A program made the translations under genes and the position numbers. From Oscillatoria princeps RMCB-10 (GTDB lineage Bacteria > Cyanobacteriota > Cyanobacteriia > Cyanobacteriales > Oscillatoriaceae): a stretch of 64,000 bases of DNA. This document shows, piece after piece, positions 25,782 through 34,918 of this stretch; the first letter of the stretch is position 1; the number at the start of each line of letters is the position of its first letter. The stretch is from the NCBI GenBank assembly GCA_019359235.1, contig JAHHHT010000002.1:248001-312000 (forward strand), written 5' to 3'. Below the pieces are notes generated by a model. The model made no database searches, was not told the origin of the DNA, and saw nothing but the letters and a program-made list of their open reading frames with translations.

Positions 25782-26588
25782 TCACCTTTCCGGTTTGTGG
25801 GAGTCGCTCTCCTCCAAAAAATTGAGACTGTGATTCCCAACAAACAAAGGCAGATTCCCATTCCATTTATCTATCGCTTGCTTTTGCAGGAGTTCTGCCG
25901 TCAAAGTTTCGCGTAGCAACCTTTCCGCCTCAGCCTCTCCTTTGGCTAAATTTATCTTGGCCTCAGCCTCCTTAGATGCCTTCAGCGCTATAAACTCCGC
26001 CCGTTTCGCTTCTTGTTCGGCAATCTGTTTAGCCTCCACTGCCTCATTGAATCGCGGCGAGAAGTGAACATCCACTAGAGAGATATCATCCACCGCAATG
26101 TGATAGTTAGCCAGCCGGCTGGTCAGAGAATTGTCTATACCTAATTTCACTTCCTCCCGCCTGGTAATGATTTCCTCCGCCGTGTACTTAGCGATCACTG
26201 CCTTTAGCACTTCTTCAACCGCTGGGTTGATAATCCGCTCGACAATCGCCGGTTCGTCACCAATTTCTTGAAAAATAACATTGACTTCCTCTGGGATAAT
26301 ATGCCAGTTGAGAGCCACATCACTGAAAATATCCTGGAGATCCTTCGAGGAAGCTTCAGCAGAGATTTGCTGCTTTTGCACTCTGACGCTCAACTTGATC
26401 ACCGTATTAACTATAGGGACGATAAAGTGGATGCCTTCTCCCAGCACTCTCTCTTGCACTTTACCAAACTCCATCAACACACCCCGCTCCCCAGCGCTGA
26501 CTGTCGTAAAAGGACTGAAAAGGATAGCGACCAGCAATAAAATCAGAGCCAGTTGACCGGCAAAGTAAAGACGCTTATTAGTTTTCAT
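25782..26588 (-). CDS. Prohibitin / SPFH-domain membrane protein
   Basis: A 268-residue protein with one N-terminal membrane anchor (LYFAGQLALILLLVAILFSPF) followed by the SPFH domain (VSAGERGVLMEFGKVQERVL, then GIHFIVPIVNTVIKLSVRVQ) and a C-terminal Ala/Glu/Lys-rich coiled coil (residues about 190-245). Prohibitins form large ring assemblies on membranes and are linked to membrane organisation and protease control. The ATG at 26588 is used; the frame is open to 26696, but the extension lacks family character. Monocistronic. Shorter C-terminal tail than eukaryotic prohibitins. Confidence 0.9.
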   Translation of the reverse strand: MKTNKRLYFAGQLALILLLVAILFSPFTTVSAGERGVLMEFGKVQERVLGEGIHFIVPIVNTVIKLSVRVQKQQISAEASSKDLQDIFSDVALNWHIIPEEVNVIFQEIGDEPAIVERIINPAVEEVLKAVIAKYTAEEIITRREEVKLGIDNSLTSRLANYHIAVDDISLVDVHFSPRFNEAVEAKQIAEQEAKRAEFIALKASKEAEAKINLAKGEAEAERLLRETLTAELLQKQAIDKWNGNLPLFVGNHSLNFLEESDSHKPER

Positions 26589-26807
26589 AGCAGATTTATT
26601 TGGCAGTGTCAGTGCTACTAAAGTATCACAGCTGACACCACCTGTCGCGCCCACCGGCGCTCCTGCTGCCAAACCCATCAAAACTCCGCCAGCCAAAACC
26701 GAGATGCTATTCCGGACAGCCGCCTCCCGCGCCAGATTTCAGCGAAAAAATCAAGTTCCCCCTCACCTTTCACCTCCCGCACACCGGGAGGGGATTCGGC
26801 GAGAGAT

Positions 26808-27416
26808 TTACTGAGAAGCCCGATCGATCTCCGCCAGCAACGTCTCCAACGGATCGACCTTGAAAAAGAAAATTATATTTCCTGCAACTTGATAGTCGTC
26901 GATTTGGTAGTGTGTTTGGCTGTAAAAGATGGTAAAATTGGAATCTGACTCGCCCGATAAGATCAGCTCCTTCAGCTTCCCATCGCGGTAACTAGGAGCC
27001 ATATAGGTAATCCCTTTCTTAATCACGTTGCTAAACGACCCCATTATGCCGTTGAAGAAGATATTCCCCACCTCACTGAGGGTTTTCATCTTCACCGAAT
27101 CGCGGTCGAGCGCTCGCCGCTGCTCGTCGGCGAGAATGTCTACAAGCGTGGCAGCACTCTTTTCTGAAAAAACCAGGATGGCAATTGCCTCAAACTCTCC
27201 TCTGATGAAAAGCTCCATTCCATAAGCGTGAGACCTGCCAACAGGTTGATCCAGTTTTGCTTGCAACTGCTGGGGCGAGAGGATCTCAATCTCAGACATC
27301 TGCAAGCGAATCGGGCTGTCGGTCATATAATTCAACATAGTATTGGCGCGCTCAACACCGGTGTTGAACAGCTTTTGCAACGCACCTATCTGCTTGGATG
27401 TAGGCTTGACGCTCAT
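26808..27416 (-). CDS. CheC/CheX-family phosphatase-like protein
   Basis: A 202-residue protein of the CheC/CheX/FliY superfamily. The second half has the active-site helix pattern E-x2-N: LSEVGNIFFNGIMGSF (residues about 113-128). The first half has the related but degenerate FNTGVERANTMLNY, with Glu and Asn offset from the canonical spacing. CheC proteins dephosphorylate response regulators in taxis pathways. It follows the FIST-domain gene on the same strand after 99 bases, so the two probably form a sensory operon. No CheY or kinase is in the window. Filamentous cyanobacteria lack flagella, so the target is probably a gliding or pilus regulator, or another response regulator (inference). 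Confidence 0.8.
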   Translation of the reverse strand: MSVKPTSKQIGALQKLFNTGVERANTMLNYMTDSPIRLQMSEIEILSPQQLQAKLDQPVGRSHAYGMELFIRGEFEAIAILVFSEKSAATLVDILADEQRRALDRDSVKMKTLSEVGNIFFNGIMGSFSNVIKKGITYMAPSYRDGKLKELILSGESDSNFTIFYSQTHYQIDDYQVAGNIIFFFKVDPLETLLAEIDRASQ

Positions 27417-27515
27417 GGTAGACAGTCACTTTTTAACAGAAGTGTGAACAAAGAAAAGAGGGCAATTGCGCTCTATTCTTGGCGCTCCTTCACGGAGGCG
27501 GTTCATTCCTTTTCT

Positions 27516-28748
27516 CTAAGGCTGCCGGCAAATCCCAAACACAGACGTGTAGCCGTGGAGGAAAGTGCTGCCGCCCACAGGGCCAATTTCGCCATTGCAG
27601 AAAAAGCCGCTCACCGGCACCTTGCCCAGATACCGGCAGAACAGTTCCGAATCAAAATTCGGCTCGCCATACAGCCCAAAGCCCCGCCCCAGACAGGAGA
27701 ACATCAAAGCGCCTGCAGGCGGTGGGGCATCGGACACCAGCTCCAGGTAGCGCTCCAGCAGCATTTCCAGGTCTTCTGCGGAAGTGCGGGCGTCGCGCAG
27801 GTGGAACTGAATCCGCTGTCCCGGGCGCACCCGGTCCCCAATCGCAATTGCCCCTCCCTTCGGATCTACCCCGAGCAAAGTGCGGATTAAAAAGTCTCCC
27901 TGTTCCAGATCCGGCTTAAATTCATCCCGCGCCACGCCCACAAACAGCGAGTGCTGCGCCAGCTGCCGGTCTTTCTCGTCCAGGGTTTGCAGCAAATCCC
28001 GCAGCACTTCCAGCGGCGGGCGCGACTGGTCGCCGCCGACGACGCCCTCATCGAGAGCCACCACCACATTGCGCTCGCTGGCACTGACGCGGTACGGCTG
28101 GCCAATAGGCCGGCATCCCTGAGCCACAATCGTTTCCACCACGATATCGCCGCTGAGCGCCAAGCCCACCGTCCCCTCTCGGTGGAGCCGGTGGTTGCAG
28201 AACAGGGCCATACTGCTGCCGGTGGGGCCACCGCTGGCCAATCCCCCCACTTTCGTCGCCCCTGGATAGGCAAAATCGAGCCCCTCAATCAAGTCACTGA
28301 TCTTAAATGTCAGCGCATCCGCTAGCAGGAGAAACTGCGGTTGCTGCGCCGCCGGCACCCCAATCAGCCGCACCCAGGCTTCTGGGGGGCTGTCCAAGTC
28401 GGGCAATTCCTCGGCGGAAATGTGAAACGACCGCACGTCCACTCCCGGCAGGTGTGCCAGAGTCAGGCTGAGGGCGGGCTCTCCTTCGCTCTCTTGCGGC
28501 TGTTGCTGCCGGTTCATGCCAATAATGCCGTTGCCGCTTGTGCCAATTAAGTGGGGCATCGGCAGCACCTCCCGCAGCAAAGGCATCAGTCGGGAATACT
28601 CGCTGGCAAACGCCGACGAAATAAACACCAGCCCCAAATCTGCCGGTGCGCCCAACACCTGCTGCGCTTGCCCCACAACTTCTTTAACTGCCGCTTCCAA
28701 GGAAGGACGGGTTGATAAGGCGTTTGCCCACTTCATCCGGTCTGCCAT
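27516..28748 (-). CDS. FIST-domain sensory protein
   Basis: A 410-residue protein with FIST N (residues about 35-220) and FIST_C (about 225-390) domains. Marks are LGLVFISSAFASEY, HLIGTSGNGIIG, GATKVGGLASGG and, near the end, ALMFSCLGRGFGLYGEPNFDS then SGFFCNGEIGPVGG. FIST domains are proposed small-molecule sensors, perhaps for amino acids, often placed near taxis or cyclic-nucleotide genes. The start at 28748 is supported by a strong GGAGGG 9-14 bases upstream. No membrane segment, so cytoplasmic. It is followed by a CheC-like gene, a likely functional partner. Confidence 0.9.
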   Translation of the reverse strand: MADRMKWANALSTRPSLEAAVKEVVGQAQQVLGAPADLGLVFISSAFASEYSRLMPLLREVLPMPHLIGTSGNGIIGMNRQQQPQESEGEPALSLTLAHLPGVDVRSFHISAEELPDLDSPPEAWVRLIGVPAAQQPQFLLLADALTFKISDLIEGLDFAYPGATKVGGLASGGPTGSSMALFCNHRLHREGTVGLALSGDIVVETIVAQGCRPIGQPYRVSASERNVVVALDEGVVGGDQSRPPLEVLRDLLQTLDEKDRQLAQHSLFVGVARDEFKPDLEQGDFLIRTLLGVDPKGGAIAIGDRVRPGQRIQFHLRDARTSAEDLEMLLERYLELVSDAPPPAGALMFSCLGRGFGLYGEPNFDSELFCRYLGKVPVSGFFCNGEIGPVGGSTFLHGYTSVFGICRQP

Positions 28749-29227
28749 CGGTCTTGCCCTCCTGAAACTCTCACCGGTCTTGGCTTCTGGATTTCTGGCG
28801 CTTCCAGGATCGTTCAACTCCCAGCCACAGGAGCGCCCGTGTCACAGGGTTGGTTACTGTACCCTCTGCTCCAGTCTAGCTTGCCAGCAAAAGCCCCCTC
28901 ACCAACTATGGTAGGATACCCGGGACTGCGCAAGACAGTCCCTGCGGAACATCTGCTTGCTTTGCGACGAGCGGGCGTAGCAGCTTAACATGAGTTAACA
29001 TATTCTCTGTACACAGCACTCAGGTGTCAGCTGACGAAAGGCGCTCCATGAGCGGCCAAACCTTAAAAAATAAGGCTCGCTCCAGTCTGGCAGCTACAGC
29101 TGCATGTATTGCTGATGAGTGAGCGCCAGCGCGATTCACCCGCCCGAAAACCAGACTGAACGCTCAAGATAGCGAAATCTTGACTTCTTTCCGGTACTGA
29201 CAGCACCATTATCAGATCCCAAAATCT
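28749..29227. other. Intergenic region upstream of cp12
   Basis: 479 bp between divergent genes. It contains a direct repeat TTAACAT-GAG-TTAACAT (about 28986-29002), which could be a regulator site for cp12, and a region able to form several short hairpins at 29040-29200. I see no small gene and no firm promoter. Confidence 0.35.
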
Positions 29228-29452
29228 ATGACCAACAACATCCAACAACAAATCGAACAAGAGCGCGATCAGGCTCGCGCCGTCTGTGATGTATCGGGCG
29301 CAACTTCTCCTGCGTGTGCGGCGGCTTGGGATGCGGTTGAAGAGCTGCAAGCCGAAGCGTCCCACCAGGGCCTAACTAAGCCGAAAACCAACTTTCAGCA
29401 ATATTGCGATGACAACCCGGATGCGTCTGAGTGCCGCATCTATGAAGACTAG
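29228..29452 (+). CDS. cp12: Calvin cycle regulator CP12
   Basis: A 74-residue protein with every CP12 hallmark: N-terminal Cys pair C20 and C30, the core AWDAVEEL (33-40), and C-terminal Cys pair C60 and C69 in QYCDDNPDASECRIYED. In the dark or when oxidised, CP12 forms disulfides and bridges glyceraldehyde-3-phosphate dehydrogenase and phosphoribulokinase into an inactive complex, stopping the Calvin cycle; it is intrinsically disordered when reduced. It is the canonical short form without a fused CBS domain. Monocistronic, with a terminator-like hairpin 56 bases after the stop. The C-terminal tail that enters the GAPDH active site is intact. Confidence 0.97.
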   Translation: MTNNIQQQIEQERDQARAVCDVSGATSPACAAAWDAVEELQAEASHQGLTKPKTNFQQYCDDNPDASECRIYED

Positions 29453-29507
29453 ATACCGCCGGCAGCTAGCTTCCGGTGATTGGGCCTGAAAATACCCTCA
29501 TGGCAAG

Positions 29508-29550
29508 CAACTGGAACAGCGCAGCTTGCAAGATTCCAGTTGTTTGTCGT
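29508..29550 (+). terminator. Terminator-like hairpin after cp12
   Basis: CAACTGGAA (29508-29516) and TTCCAGTTG (29534-29542) form a 9-bp perfect stem with a 17-base loop, followed by a T-rich run (TTTGTCGTTTTT). Confidence 0.6.
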
Positions 29551-29634
29551 TTTTGGTTGGAACTCAGCCTGGAAATGCCGCTTTTGTCTTGGAAATGCCG
29601 GTTGACAAATCGGTGAGATTTATGTTAAAATACT

Positions 29635-30234
29635 ATGCCACCTGAACCTTGGTTTAAACCGCTAATCTGGACAGATTACCGCTTGGCGGTTCTGTTTACC
29701 GTTATCATCCCTCTGATTCTGCTAATTTGGGCGTTTGTCCAGAAATCTGAACCGATTGTGCGGCTGTTAATTATATACTGGCGGGTGGCTAGCTTGCTGG
29801 CTGTCACAGTTTATCTGATGATTGCGGCCATACCGATTAGCTTCATTACGGGGCTGATGGCTCGCATTCTCATCCCCGTGTCCCTCTGGTTTTGGGTGGA
29901 TCTCAACGAGGAAATTGACGACCAGCCCCAGTCCCCCCTGAAGCTGACTCTGACCTCCTGGCGCTGGGCTGTCACGGTTTACAATGCCCTGGGAACTCTA
30001 TTTCTAATTCCGTTTGTCCGCTGCGCTGGGTATGGCAAAAAAGACTTGATCGCCAATCAGTTTTGTAGCGTTTGGCTGGAGCCGCCTTGGGCTTATAAGG
30101 AATATTTCCACGCTAATACCAGAGAATATCTTTTAGGCTTTTTGGGGATTGTCGGCTTGCTGATTTATGTGACTTACTTTAGCTTTTTTATGCTGAGGCT
30201 CAGCAAGCAGGGACGCTCAGCTACAGGCCAGTGA
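29635..30234 (+). CDS. DUF3177 membrane protein
   Basis: A 199-residue polytopic protein of what I recognise as the cyanobacterial DUF3177 family, starting MPPEPWFKPLIWTDYRLAVL. About four to five membrane helices: LAVLFTVIIPLILLIWAF, ASLLAVTVYLMIAAIPISF, MARILIPVSLWFWV, and the C-terminal LLGFLGIVGLLIYVTYFSFF. Function unknown; membership is from memory and moderately sure. A TTGACA (29602) and TAAAAT (29626-29631) with 18-base spacing sit so close to the ATG that the mRNA would be leaderless, and no Shine-Dalgarno is seen. The start fits the family, so either the message is leaderless or this promoter is not used. Confidence 0.75.
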   Translation: MPPEPWFKPLIWTDYRLAVLFTVIIPLILLIWAFVQKSEPIVRLLIIYWRVASLLAVTVYLMIAAIPISFITGLMARILIPVSLWFWVDLNEEIDDQPQSPLKLTLTSWRWAVTVYNALGTLFLIPFVRCAGYGKKDLIANQFCSVWLEPPWAYKEYFHANTREYLLGFLGIVGLLIYVTYFSFFMLRLSKQGRSATGQ

Positions 30235-30273
30235 AAAGATGGCTGAAGGCCGCATCCCAATGCCTGCAAAAAT

Positions 30274-30376
30274 TATATAGCGGTTCTAAATGATATGTGA
30301 GACCTCTGGGGGCCAGAAACCCGGTTTTTTTGAGATACCGGGTTTCTGCGCGTCTCACAACTCAAATATAAACGCT
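30274..30376. repeat. GAAACCCGGTTTC interspersed element
   Basis: A degenerate copy: TATATAGCGGTTCTAAATGA at the left, core CAGAAACCCGG...CCGGGTTTCTG with mismatches in the loop, and ATAAACGCTA at the right. It lies in the 353-bp spacer after the DUF3177 gene. Confidence 0.75.
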
Positions 30377-30491
30377 ACAGACGCAATTTATCGCCTCTTA
30401 AAGTTTTCCCATCTTAGATTTATCGCGTCTAATTCCGTCATGAAACCCCACCCCCCACCCCCCCACCCGGTACGGGGGAAATAACATCAAT

Positions 30492-30523
30492 AAACCTGGT
30501 TTATTAAAGAAACCAGGTTTCTG
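30492..30523. repeat. AAACCTGGTTT palindrome, core only
   Basis: Core-only variant (AACCTGG instead of AACCCGG) of the same palindrome family, about 65 bp before the next gene. Confidence 0.75.
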
Positions 30524-30587
30524 GTCAGGGGCCTGCTATTCTTAATAATGTCGGCCTGCTTATCAAGCTTATTCAGAACATAAAAAA

Positions 30588-30896
30588 ATGACAGCTATGA
30601 ATAATTCTCCCGGACAGCGGCTGGAAAAATACACTGCAAAGCGCTCTCAGGAAGTGCTGGTCGTCAGCGCTGACATTGCAGGCGTTCTGGATAAAATTCT
30701 CATTTTTAAAGGCTATTCCAGCTCCTTAATGCGCCCTACGGCTTTCGACCCAGATGTGCCGGTGCTGCCGGCGGACGCCAAGATTATCGCCATAGACCGG
30801 GCGCAAGGGCCCTACAGTCCGGCTAACCCCCGCTATCTCCAGCAAGGACTCACCTGGGAAGCGATGCAGCCCCTGCTTTCAGAAGTGGGAGTTTAG
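30588..30896 (+). CDS. Small conserved-type hypothetical protein
   Basis: A 102-residue soluble protein. It has EVLVVSADIAGVLDKILIFKG, a Pro-rich middle (PTAFDPDVPVLPADAKI) and IAIDRAQGPYSPANPRYLQQG. A second ATG at 30597 is possible; neither has a good Shine-Dalgarno. It has the look of a conserved cyanobacterial protein (it resembles the group called DUF7734 in my memory, low certainty), but no function is assigned. It is convergent with the atp epsilon gene. Confidence 0.72.
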   Translation: MTAMNNSPGQRLEKYTAKRSQEVLVVSADIAGVLDKILIFKGYSSSLMRPTAFDPDVPVLPADAKIIAIDRAQGPYSPANPRYLQQGLTWEAMQPLLSEVGV

Positions 30897-30964
30897 GGGA
30901 TTTGGATTTGGGGGATTTGAGATGCCGGGATTTGGGGATTTGGGGATTGGGATTTGGGATTTAA
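30897..30964. repeat. GGGATTT tandem repeat
   Basis: About nine imperfect copies of GGGATTTG or GGGGATTT directly behind the stop codon, in the 102-bp spacer before the end of the ATP synthase epsilon gene. Confidence 0.8.
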
Positions 30965-30998
30965 TCCAAAATCGCCAATCCTTGCATCCAAAATTCCT

Positions 30999-31415
30999 TT
31001 AGACTTGCACCATGCCGCCGGCAGCCTGAAAGCGGGAGCGGGCCCGCTTCAAGGCTTGCATGGCCTGAATTTGCTCTTGCCGGCTGTCGCCCTGCTGCGC
31101 TTTCTCCAGGCGGGTTTGGGCTTCGCTGTAGGCGGTGCGAGCCGTTTCCAGATCGATTTTGTCGCCTCGTTCGGCACTGTTGACCAGAATGATCACTTCG
31201 TTGTTTTCAACTTCGGCAAAACCGCCCATCAGCGCTATCGCCAGCCACTCCTTTTCGGGGCGGACTCGCATCACGCCGGTGTCGAGAGCGGTGAGCAGGG
31301 GGGCGTGTCCGGAAAGGATACCCAGCTGTCCGGTGGTGCTCGGCAAAATCACTTCTTGGGCAGAGCCATCCCAAACTGTTTTGTCTGGGGCAATTACGCG
31401 AACTGTTAATGTCAT
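30999..31415 (-). CDS. atpC: ATP synthase F1 epsilon subunit
   Basis: A 138-residue epsilon subunit (named atpE in plastid-style nomenclature). The N-terminal beta-sandwich has [34 protein letters not shown] and [16 protein letters not shown]; the C-terminal two-helix hairpin holds [13 protein letters not shown] and [14 protein letters not shown]. It sits on the central stalk of F1 on the cytoplasmic side of the thylakoid membrane and inhibits ATP hydrolysis. It follows the beta gene after 131 bp on the same strand, the usual cyanobacterial two-gene arrangement away from the main atp operon. The spacer has been filled with heptamer repeats. Confidence 0.96.
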   Translation of the reverse strand: MTLTVRVIAPDKTVWDGSAQEVILPSTTGQLGILSGHAPLLTALDTGVMRVRPEKEWLAIALMGGFAEVENNEVIILVNSAERGDKIDLETARTAYSEAQTRLEKAQQGDSRQEQIQAMQALKRARSRFQAAGGMVQV

Positions 31416-31435
31416 ATCTCAGCTGTCTGTTGCTA

Positions 31436-31530
31436 ATTGGGGAATGGGGCATGGCATATGGGGCATGGCGCATGGGGCATGGCGCCCAGCGCCCCGTGCC
31501 CCGTGCGAGCGTCGCGAGCGTCGCGAGCGT
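31436..31530. repeat. Heptamer repeats inside the atp beta-epsilon spacer
   Basis: GGGGCAT-type heptamers (ATGGGGC, ATGGCGC and variants) followed by a GAGCGTCGC direct repeat occupy almost the whole gap between the beta and epsilon genes. They will be transcribed as part of the bicistronic message. Confidence 0.8.
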
Positions 31531-31546
31531 GCCCTATACCCTGTGA

Positions 31547-33031
<1,485 letters not shown>

Positions 33032-33289
33032 TTACGGAGCGTTACAATTTTTCAGATTACCACTGATGGGGTTCGCCGCGAACTTTTCTTGCCCCCCGCC
33101 CTTCCGCAAGCGGGCCCGGGGGCAGGGCCAATGCCGGTGCGTGACCGCACCGCTCACCCTCGTTCCCCGGCGGAGCCGGGGAACGCTGCTCCAGAGGCTC
33201 CGCCTCCCTTCCCCCAACAAGGACATTTGCCCTCGTTCCCCGGGGATGCCCCATGCCCCATGCCCCATGCCCATTGCCCAAACTGTAGG

Positions 33290-33395
33290 GTGCGTTCCTG
33301 AATCTCGATCTCCCCACAGGTGCACAGGCTCATGGAACGCACCCTACGGCTGAACCCACAGGTGCGTCGGTTCATGGAACGCACCCTACTGCCTT
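33290..33395. repeat. 42-bp minisatellite, two units, with GTGCGTTCC inverted arm
   Basis: ATGGAACGCACCCTAC occurs at 33332 and 33374 (42-bp spacing), and its complement GTAGGGTGCGTTCC is at about 33287. Each unit carries CCACAGGTGC. The same unit forms the longer array at 34754-34912. Confidence 0.8.
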
Positions 33396-33445
33396 CTCGT
33401 TTCCCGGGGATGCCCCATGCCCCCATGCCCATTGCCCAGAGCCAA

Positions 33446-33478
33446 AGAAACCCGGTTTCTCAAAGAAACCGGGTTTCT
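33446..33478. repeat. GAAACCCGGTTTC palindrome, core
   Basis: Perfect family core with loop CAA; a GCGGTTGTATAGCAG remnant of the element end follows at 33492. Confidence 0.8.
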
Positions 33479-33541
33479 GCCATCCAGGCACAGCGGTTGT
33501 ATAGCAGTAGTCATATTGGTTAGGACATCAGTGGCCTAGGG

Positions 33542-33627
33542 ATAAAAGGCGTAGGACAGGCGTCTCGCCTGTCCTACTGTCCTAATAAAAGGCGTAGGAC
33601 AGGCGTCTCGCCTGTCCTACTGTCCTA
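33542..33627. repeat. 43-bp tandem duplication with GACAGGCGTCTCGCCTGTC hairpin
   Basis: Two adjacent identical 43-bp units, each with the palindrome GGACAGGCGTCTCGCCTGTCC. The second unit reaches the stop codon of the PEP-CTERM gene at 33625. The hairpins lie just behind that gene and may end its transcript. Confidence 0.82.
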
Positions 33628-34371
33628 ACCTAAGTGAATACTGCTATACTTAGCTTTCTGATGCTTGCGCTTGAGCAGCGAGCCGGTGCCCAGAGTGCCG
33701 AACGCCAGCAGACCTAGCATAGAAGAGGGTTCGGGGACAGATGCGCTTGCTTGGGAAAAGGAGGCTTGGAATGCCATGTCGGTATTTTGGAATCCCCAGT
33801 TGTCCCATGAGCTTGAGGTTAGAGCGGAGAAATTTGCCCCATTATTACTGAAAACGAAATCACCCCCATTGTAAACGTTTTTCCCGATCCATCCAACATC
33901 CGAACTGCCTCGAACTCCGTCAAAGAATTTGGAAGCGCTGAGAAATGCCACATACTGCTTGCCTGACGTTAGGGCAGTGCCGCCTGTATTGAAGACAAAT
34001 TTTTCCATGCCCGCCGCGCCAGTAGTTGATTGCATGCCGCTCTGATATAGGATATCACCCTTTGCCCGATAATTGGCGCTGTCCCACTCCATAACATAGG
34101 CAGCAAAATCAGTAGAATCGGGACCCGCGGATGGAACGTCATTAACCCAGAAGGAGAAGTCATTCAGAACATTGTCGCTACCGACGGTAAAGGTTTGCCC
34201 GTAGGTAGCGGTATTGGGTTCGCCAAGAGAGGTAATATCCGAACTGCCGTTCCAACCAGGAGTTGTGTCGATGAGTGTGCCGGCTTGTGCCTTGCCAGGA
34301 ACACCGAGAGCGAGCAGTGCCGCACCGGCAGCAGCCATTGCCAAATTTTTTACAACAGAGGAGAATGCCAT
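33625..34371 (-). CDS. PEP-CTERM sorting-domain exoprotein
   Basis: A 248-residue exported protein. The signal peptide (MAFSSVVKNLAMAAAGAALL, cleavage after KAQA) is followed by a beta-rich domain of about 180 residues (TYGQTFTVGSDNVLNDFSFW and similar) and a C-terminal sorting signal: VPEPSSMLGLLAFGTLGTGS then the basic tail LLKRK. PEP-CTERM tails are removed by exosortase, releasing the protein to the surface or matrix. The start at 34371 has AGAGGA about 10 bases upstream; an in-frame ATG six codons earlier is weaker. No exosortase is in the window. It neighbours a second PEP-CTERM gene on the same strand; both have minisatellites at their 3' ends. Confidence 0.88.
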   Translation of the reverse strand: MAFSSVVKNLAMAAAGAALLALGVPGKAQAGTLIDTTPGWNGSSDITSLGEPNTATYGQTFTVGSDNVLNDFSFWVNDVPSAGPDSTDFAAYVMEWDSANYRAKGDILYQSGMQSTTGAAGMEKFVFNTGGTALTSGKQYVAFLSASKFFDGVRGSSDVGWIGKNVYNGGDFVFSNNGANFSALTSSSWDNWGFQNTDMAFQASFSQASASVPEPSSMLGLLAFGTLGTGSLLKRKHQKAKYSSIHLG

Positions 34372-34753
34372 AAATTTGAATCCTCTCAACTTAGGTGAAC
34401 GAGAACAGGAGGATCACTTGACAGCTCGCTCTGCAAAAATTACATTCAGGCACATCCTTTGGTTGCAGCTTTTTCTTGCTTCCGGGCAAGCCGTCGATCT
34501 CTCTCATATATGCCCTATTCTCAATGCTCCTCACCAGCACGGTCAATGCCTTGAGTTCATCTTTATGAAAAAAACATGTTTCGCCGCCGTGGGTAAATCT
34601 GCCGCAAGCCTTATCCATAGAGGCTTTCACACCCAATCTGACCTGACACTTCCGGCAGGGCTTTTATGAAGATTCGGTTAATAATTTTGACAAAAGTATA
34701 ATTTTGGTGTAATGGACTGTAGGGTGCGTTCCTGACTGTCGAGGACTCCTATG
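34372..34753. other. Spacer between PEP-CTERM genes
   Basis: About 380 bp with no gene. It holds the promoter of the left gene and, near 34720, the GTAGGGTGCGTTCC arm that can pair with any of the following repeat units. Confidence 0.45.
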
Positions 34754-34912
34754 GTGTGCCGGCTTATGGAACGCACCCTACTGCTGACCCCACAGGTGTG
34801 CCGGTTCATGGAACGCACCCTACTGCTGACCCCACAGGTGTGCCGGTTCATGGAACGCACCCTACTGCTGACCCCACAGGTGTGCCGGCTTATGGAACGC
34901 ACCCTACTGCTG
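34754..34912. repeat. 42-bp minisatellite array, nearly four units
   Basis: ATGGAACGCACCCTACTG recurs at 34766, 34808, 34850 and 34892, exactly 42 bp apart, with CCACAGGTGTGCCGG between. One inverse arm (GTAGGGTGCGTTCC) lies at about 34721, so several alternative hairpins are possible. It ends 7 bp from the stop of the PEP-CTERM gene at 34919. The unit length is a multiple of three, giving an open frame of repeats that I do not believe is coding. Confidence 0.88.
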
Positions 34913-34918
34913 TTGCAT

